Below the pieces are notes generated by a model. The model saw only the letters and a list, made by a program, of their open reading frames with translations, was not told where the DNA came from and ran no database searches. From contig JAFTRB010000165.1 of assembly GCA_017462445.1 (NCBI GenBank), forward strand, positions 1 through 7,944: 7,944 bases of DNA. Reading direction: 5' to 3'. The DNA comes from Clostridia bacterium (lineage in GTDB: Bacteria; Bacillota_A; Clostridia; Oscillospirales; CAG-272). The first letter of the stretch is position 1. Every line of letters starts with the position of its first letter. A program made the translations under genes and the position numbers. Below, piece by piece: positions 6,011-7,944 of this stretch.

Positions 6011-6636
6011 AGGGAATGACTATTGTTTATGAGGTTAATGGCTCGCTTTATGTCAATGTGACAAACAGATGCACCAACCGCTGTGTTTTCTGTATTCGCA
6101 AGAACGGAGATGGCGCCTATGGCTCGGACAGCCTTTGGCTTTTGCGTGAGCCAAGCGAGCAGCAGATCAGAGAGGCTATCTTCTCAAAGGACCTGCAGAA
6201 TTATACCGAGCTTGTGTTCTGCGGCTACGGTGAGCCGGGCATTCGTCTTGATGTATGCCGTAATGTCGCCCTGGCGGTAAAAAGCAGATATCCCAAGATG
6301 CCTGTAAGGATAAATACAAATGGACACACATCGCTGATTTACGGTGAAGAGAGCGTGCGTCTTTACAAGGATGCCTTCGACACTGTCTCTATAAGCCTGA
6401 ATGCTCCAAATAGCGAAAAATATGACGAGATATGCCAACCCTTGTCAAATTTTGAGCATTCTCTTCCTGCTATAATAGCCTTTGCCAAAAATGTAAAGAA
6501 TTATGTACATAATGTTGTTTTCACCGTAGTAGGCGATTTTCTGACCGAGGAGGAAATCGAGGAATGTCGGAAAATTTCCGCCGAGGTCGGTATTCCTTTG
6601 CGTGTGCGTGATTACATTGCCCCAAAGGAAGGCTAG
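6007..6636 (+). CDS. TatD-associated radical SAM protein
   Basis: The 209-residue product has the radical SAM cluster motif CxxxCxxC at C22, C26 and C29 (NRCTNRCVFC). CGYGEPG (72-78) is the GGEP-like SAM-binding strand, and INTNGH (102-107) and SISLNAP (128-134) are the later barrel strands. It is short, with no obvious auxiliary cluster domain. Its layout and position after tatD match the small family annotated as TatD-associated radical SAM protein; the reaction and substrate are unknown. I placed the start at the ATG overlapping the tatD stop (ATGA, 6007-6010) because AGGAGG (5990-5995) lies 11 bases upstream. The frame is open back to 5941, but that upstream ATG lies inside tatD and would add 22 unrelated residues. 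Coupling to tatD suggests a shared role, perhaps on nucleic acid, which is inference. The stop overlaps that of the convergent LysM gene. Confidence 0.85.
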   Translation: MKGMTIVYEVNGSLYVNVTNRCTNRCVFCIRKNGDGAYGSDSLWLLREPSEQQIREAIFSKDLQNYTELVFCGYGEPGIRLDVCRNVALAVKSRYPKMPVRINTNGHTSLIYGEESVRLYKDAFDTVSISLNAPNSEKYDEICQPLSNFEHSLPAIIAFAKNVKNYVHNVVFTVVGDFLTEEEIEECRKISAEVGIPLRVRDYIAPKEG

Positions 6637-7820
6637 CTATTATATTTTTCGCCTCTGCAGTTCAGCTCCCCCTGACCGGATAGCCTTGCGGGAGAGGAGA
6701 ATGCGGTAGCTATCATCATAAGCTCGGCTAAGCCGATTCTTGCAATGTCAAACGATATTCCGCATAAGCCAAGCTCTCCCGCCAGGGTAAGCCTGGCTTT
6801 TTGATTTTCCAGGCTTTCAAAGATATATTTGCTGGGTTTTCTTCCTCCGATTATAACCTCGCTTACCAGCCGTTCATCGTCCTGCACAATTTCCGCCCCC
6901 TTTGCCATTGCCGCGTTGATGACTCTCGCCCTTTCGACGAACCGCCCTCCGCCGTATGCAAAAGAGGAAAGCTCCATAAGACATCGATAGCTATCCAGCC
7001 CCTCGACACATGACATGTATGCCTTTATTTCTCCGTCCTTGAAGCTGGGTATTTGTTCAAGATTTATTTTATCATAGCTAAGTATCGCCCCGTCACAGGA
7101 GCTGATATGTTCTCCCGTTTCACCTGCCGCGCATTCAATAAACAACTCCTTCCCCAGTTCACACAGGGCATCCTTTAGCTTATCTGCCAGGCCTTTTTTG
7201 CTTGATATTTTTTCAATTCCGCCAATTGTTGCTCCGCTGTAATTTCTGTTAGCGGTATATAGCGCGACCGCCCTTACAAAGCCTTCAATATTGCTCTCGT
7301 CAATGCTATCTGTTATGTATACCCTGACAAAGCACCGCTTACCGCTTTCTTGGGCGAGCCTCATAGCTTCCGTCTCGTCGAACAGCGTACATAGCTTCTC
7401 ATCTCGCCATACCAACGAGCAGACGGTGATTATATCTGTATAGCATAGCCTCTCACTGAGCGTCCTGATACTGCATCCCGAGTACATATATCCGTTTTTC
7501 ACAGCCACGCCCAGGCAGGGAGTGGCGTATTTTATGCAAAGCATTTGCCCATCGTATATTTTTCTTCTTCCTCCCAGTATGGGATTATAGGCTAACAGCT
7601 GCTCCTCGGAAATAGAGAATCGCAAGCATATCTCATCCAGCCCTTGTCCTCTTTTGACATTGACCACCCTGGTCGGCATAAGCACCAGCAGCTCCTGTCC
7701 GGGAGTAAGCCTTGATCCGATATCAAGCCCGTTTACCGATGCAATAACCAAGGGATTGATATTATATTCCTCGGCGATATCCATTATGCACTCGTTGTTT
7801 CTTACCTTTTGTATTTTCAT
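6633..7820 (-). CDS. Two-LysM protein with degenerate glycosidase-18-like domain (SleL/YaaH-like layout)
   Basis: The 395-residue protein begins with two LysM-like peptidoglycan-binding repeats (about 3-47 and 52-97; each ends in a PGQELLVL- or DGQMLCI-type strand). The remainder (about 101-395) resembles the barrel of spore cortex-lytic glycosidases such as SleL/YaaH: a conserved-looking DGAILSYD strand (243-250) and GISFDIARIGLAELMMIATAF (354-374) near the end. The strand that should carry the DxxDxDxE catalytic motif reads YSGATIGGIEKIS (194-206), with the aspartates missing, so the domain is probably not an active glycosidase. There is no signal peptide or membrane segment, as in SleL/YaaH. 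Sixteen cysteines are unusual for a wall-binding protein. AAGGGAG ends 6 bases before the ATG. No clear sigma-A promoter was found; CATAAAAT (7841-7848, minus strand) weakly resembles a sporulation sigma-E -10. A spore or envelope role is inference. Confidence 0.72.
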   Translation of the reverse strand: MKIQKVRNNECIMDIAEEYNINPLVIASVNGLDIGSRLTPGQELLVLMPTRVVNVKRGQGLDEICLRFSISEEQLLAYNPILGGRRKIYDGQMLCIKYATPCLGVAVKNGYMYSGCSIRTLSERLCYTDIITVCSLVWRDEKLCTLFDETEAMRLAQESGKRCFVRVYITDSIDESNIEGFVRAVALYTANRNYSGATIGGIEKISSKKGLADKLKDALCELGKELFIECAAGETGEHISSCDGAILSYDKINLEQIPSFKDGEIKAYMSCVEGLDSYRCLMELSSFAYGGGRFVERARVINAAMAKGAEIVQDDERLVSEVIIGGRKPSKYIFESLENQKARLTLAGELGLCGISFDIARIGLAELMMIATAFSSPARLSGQGELNCRGEKYNS

Positions 7821-7944
7821 TGTATTCTCCCTTCTTTAGCATTTTATGATTATGTTCCCGGAATTATTATAGCCTTACTCCGACTTTGCATAATTCTGTC
7901 AATTGGCTGCGCGGAAATACTTTTTGCGTTTTTTTAAAATTAAA

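Noticed and set aside
7866..7902. Sigma-A promoter for the LysM gene from TTGACA (7897-7902) and TATAAT (7866-7871)
   Set aside because: Both hexamers are perfect on the minus strand but the spacer is 25 bases, too long for one promoter. Neither has a good partner at 16-18 bases.

Overview
The window looks like a chromosomal housekeeping segment from a Gram-positive anaerobe of the class Clostridia, most likely in the Oscillospiraceae/Ruminococcaceae area. Four things point there: a 2[4Fe-4S] clostridial-type ferredoxin, a RicT homologue, a methionyl-tRNA synthetase with an HFGN signature and a C-terminal tRNA-binding domain, and the TatD-linked radical SAM protein. Strong AGGAG-type ribosome binding sites and sigma-A-like promoters fit a Firmicute. 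Placement below class is inference from remembered family patterns.

Left half, minus strand, read right to left: holB (DNA polymerase III delta prime, 1870-2904) and ricT (889-1821) form a two-gene unit driven by a near-consensus promoter (2939-2967). Next comes a monocistronic 56-residue ferredoxin (586-756) with its own promoter and a strong hairpin terminator (521-550). Last is the 5' part of trmN6, a tRNA adenine-N6 methyltransferase (424 down to the window edge). HolB, RicT and TrmN6 homologues are also clustered in Bacillus subtilis (holB-yaaT-yabA-yabB). Here yabA is absent and a ferredoxin lies in the interval.

Centre: a 383-bp divergent intergenic region (2905-3287) holds the holB promoter, a striking array of five 23-bp tandem repeats in alternating A-B-A-B-A order, a metG promoter, and a short leader able to fold into a stem next to the metG ribosome binding site.

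Right half, plus strand: metG (3288-5225), tatD (5225-6010) and a TatD-associated radical SAM gene (6007-6636) form a tightly packed operon with overlapping stop and start codons. It meets a convergent minus-strand gene (6633-7820) whose stop codon shares the same CTAG tetranucleotide. That gene encodes a two-LysM protein with a degenerate glycosidase-18-like domain, related in layout to spore cortex enzymes such as SleL/YaaH but apparently lacking the catalytic acids.

The genes serve replication (holB), RNA processing and iron-sulfur/redox chemistry (ricT, ferredoxin), tRNA modification and charging (trmN6, metG), nucleic-acid quality control (tatD) and probably sporulation or envelope (LysM protein). 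No mobile element, CRISPR array, rRNA or tRNA gene was seen. Nothing here is clearly a wholly new system. The least explained elements are the 23-bp repeat array, the metG leader, the ricT-neighbouring ferredoxin, the TatD-linked radical SAM enzyme and the cysteine-rich LysM pseudo-glycosidase.
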